From: Bin107 sp965221655
GTDB lineage: Bacteria > UBA8248
Assembly: GCA_965221655.1 (NCBI GenBank)
Contig: OZ244906.1
Location: forward strand, 2,418,001 to 2,482,000
Direction: 5' to 3'
Length of the DNA: 64,000 nucleotides
The notes under the pieces were generated by a model. That model was not told the DNA's origin. It was given only the letters and a program-made list of their open reading frames with translations, and did no database searches. Shown piece after piece: positions 59,001-62,000 of this stretch (position 1 is its first letter; each line of letters opens with the position of its first letter). The translations under genes and the position numbers were made by a program.

Positions 59001-62000
59001 AGGTGTATTCCGTCCCGTTCGTGAGGCTGCCCACGGTCGTCGTCGTCGCCGTGCCGGCCAGATCGGTCCAGTTGCCGAAGTTCGCCGCCGTCTTCACCTT
59101 GTGGCGGACCTGCACGTTGTCGATGGCACTCGCGTTTGTCGGAAGCGTCCAGGTGAGGGTCACCTGCGTGTCCCCCACAGCCGCCGTAAGATTCGTCGGC
59201 GCTTCGGGCACCGCCACCACAGGCGTCGCGTCGATAGATGCCGCAGCGCCATCGCCCGCCGTGTTCACCGCACGGACCTCAAAGCTGTATTCCGTCGCGT
59301 TCGTGAGGCCGGTGATGGTGGTGGTCGTCGCCGTGGCGCCCAGGTCGCTCCAGGCGCCCCACGCGGCCGCCGTCTTCACCTTGTGGCGTACCTGCACCTC
59401 GTCGACCTTGCCGACGTTGGTCGGAAGCCCCCAGGTGAGGGTAACCTGTTGATCACCCACGGCCGCGGCAAGATTCGTCGGCGCAGCCGGCACCGCGTCG
59501 GGCGTCGCGTCCACGGACGCCGCAGCTCCGCCACCTGCTGAGTTCACCGCGCGGACTTCGAATGAATACTCCGTGCCGTTCACGAGGCTGCCCACGGTCG
59601 TGGTCGTCGCCGTGCCGGCCAGATCGGTCCAGTTGCCGAAGTTCGCCGCTGTCTTTACCTTGTGGCGTACCTGCACCGCGGTGAGACCGCCGCTGGGAAG
59701 CGTCCAGTTGAGCGTGACCTGCGTGTCACCGACGGTCGCCGTGAGGTTCGTCGGCGCAATTGGCACCACGTTGGGCGTCGCGTCCACAGAGGCCGCAGGG
59801 CCGTCACCCGCCGTGTTCACGGCGCGCACTTCAAAGCTGTACTCCGTCCCGTTCGTGAGACCGGTAACGTCTGTCGTCGTTGCCGTAGCGCCCAGATCGC
59901 TCCAGGCGCCCCAGTTTGTCGCCGTCTTCACCTTGTGGCGCACCTGGATGTTGTCGATCTTGCCGAGGCCGGCGTTTGCCGGAAGCGTCCAGTTCAGCGT
60001 GATCTGCGTGTTGCCGACGGTCGCCGTGAGGCTGCCTGGCGCAGCAGGCAACACGTCGGGCGTGGCGTCCACAGTGGCCGCGGGGCCATCACCCGCCGAG
60101 TTCACCGCACGGACTTCGAATGAATACTCCGTTCCGTTCGTGAGGCTGCCCACGGTCGTCGTCGCCGCCGTGCCGGCCAGATCGGTCCAGTTGCCGAAGT
60201 TCGTCGCCGTCTTCACCTTGTGGCGTACCTGCACCGCGGTAAGCGTGCCGCTCGGAAGCGTCCAGTTGAGCGTGATCTGCGTGTTGCCCACCGTCGCCGT
60301 GAGGTTCGTCGGCGCAGCAGGCGCCACGTTGGGCGTTGCGTCCACCGAAGCCGCAGGGCCATCGCCCGCAGTGTTTACCGCACGGACTTCAAAGGTGTAC
60401 TCCGTTCCGTTGGTGAGGCTGCCCACGGTCGCCGTCGTTGCCGACCCGCCCCCGCTCACGTCGCCCCAGGCGCCCCAGTTCGTCGCCGTCTTCACCTTGT
60501 GGCGCACCTGGAACTTGTCTATCTTGCCGAGGCCGGTGTTCGCCGGAAGCCCCCACGTGAGCGTAATCTGCTGATCACCCACAGCCGCGGTGAGGTTCGT
60601 CGGCGCAGCAGGCACCACGTCGGGCGTCGCGTCCACCGAAGCCGCAGGGCCGTCGCCCGCCGCGTTTGCCGCACGGACTTCAAAGCTGTATTCCGTCCCG
60701 TTCGTGAGGCTGCTCACGGTCGTCGTCGTCGCCGTGGCGCCCAAGTCGCTCCAGGCGCCCCAGTTCGCCGCCGTCTTCACCTTGTGGCGCACCTGCACCT
60801 GGGTGATAGCGCTCGCGTTCGTCGGAAGCGTCCAGTTGAGGGTGATCTGCGTGTCCCCCACCGCCGCCGTAAGACCCGTCGGCGCAGCAGGCACCACGTC
60901 GGGCGTCGCGTCCACCGAAGCCGCAGGGCCGTCACCCGCAGTGTTCACCGCACGGACTTCAAAGGTGTACTCCGTTCCGTTGGTGAGGCTGCCCACGGTG
61001 GTCGTCGTTGCCGACCCGCCCCCGCTCACGTCGCCCCAGGCGCCCCAGTTTGTCGCCGTCTTCACCTTATGGCGCACCTGGAACTTGTCGATCTTGCCGA
61101 GGCCGGTGTTCGCCGGAAGCCCCCACGTGAGCGTAATCTGCTGATCACCCACAGCCGCGGTGAGGTTCGTCGGCGCAGCAGGCACGACGTCGGGCGTTGC
61201 GTCCACAGAAGCCGCAGTACCCCCACCCGCCGAGTTCACGGCGCGCACTTCGAATGAATACTCCGTTCCATTCGTGAGGCTGCCCACGGTGGTCGTCGCC
61301 GCCGTGCCGGCCAGATCGGTCCAGGCGCCGAAGTTCGTCGCCGTCTTCACCTTGTGGCGTACCTGCACCCCGGTGAGGCCGCCGCTCGGAAGCGTCCAGT
61401 TGAGCGTGATCTGCGTGTCGCCGACGGTCGCCGTGAGGTTCGTCGGCGCAAGCGGCACCACGTTGGGTGTCGCGTCCACGGAAGCCGCAGGGCCTTCGCC
61501 CGCCGTGTTCACCGCACGCACTTCAAAGGTGTACTCCGTCCCGTTGGTCAGGCTGCCCACGGTCGTCGTCGTCGCGTTGCCGGCGAGGTCGCCCCAGGTA
61601 CCCCACGTGGCCGCCGTCTTCACCTTGTGGCGCACCTGCATGTTGTCGATCTTGCCGAGGCCGGTGTTCGCCGGAAGCGTCCAGTTCAGCGTGATCTGCC
61701 CGTCGCCCACCGTAGCCGTAAGACCCGTCGGCGCAGCCGGCACCGCGTCGGGCGTGGCGTCCACAGAGGCTGCCGCGCCTTCGCCCGCCCTGTTCTTCGC
61801 ACGCACTTCGAAGGTGTACTCCGTGCCGTTCGTGAGGCTGCCCACGGTGGTCGTCGTCGCCGTGCCGACCAGATCGGTCCAGTTGCCGAAGTTCGCCGCC
61901 GTCTTCACCTTGTGGCGTACCTGGACGTTGTCGATCTCGCTTGCGTTCGTCGGAAGCACCCACGTGAGCGTAACCTGGGTGTCTCCCACCGCCGCGGTGA

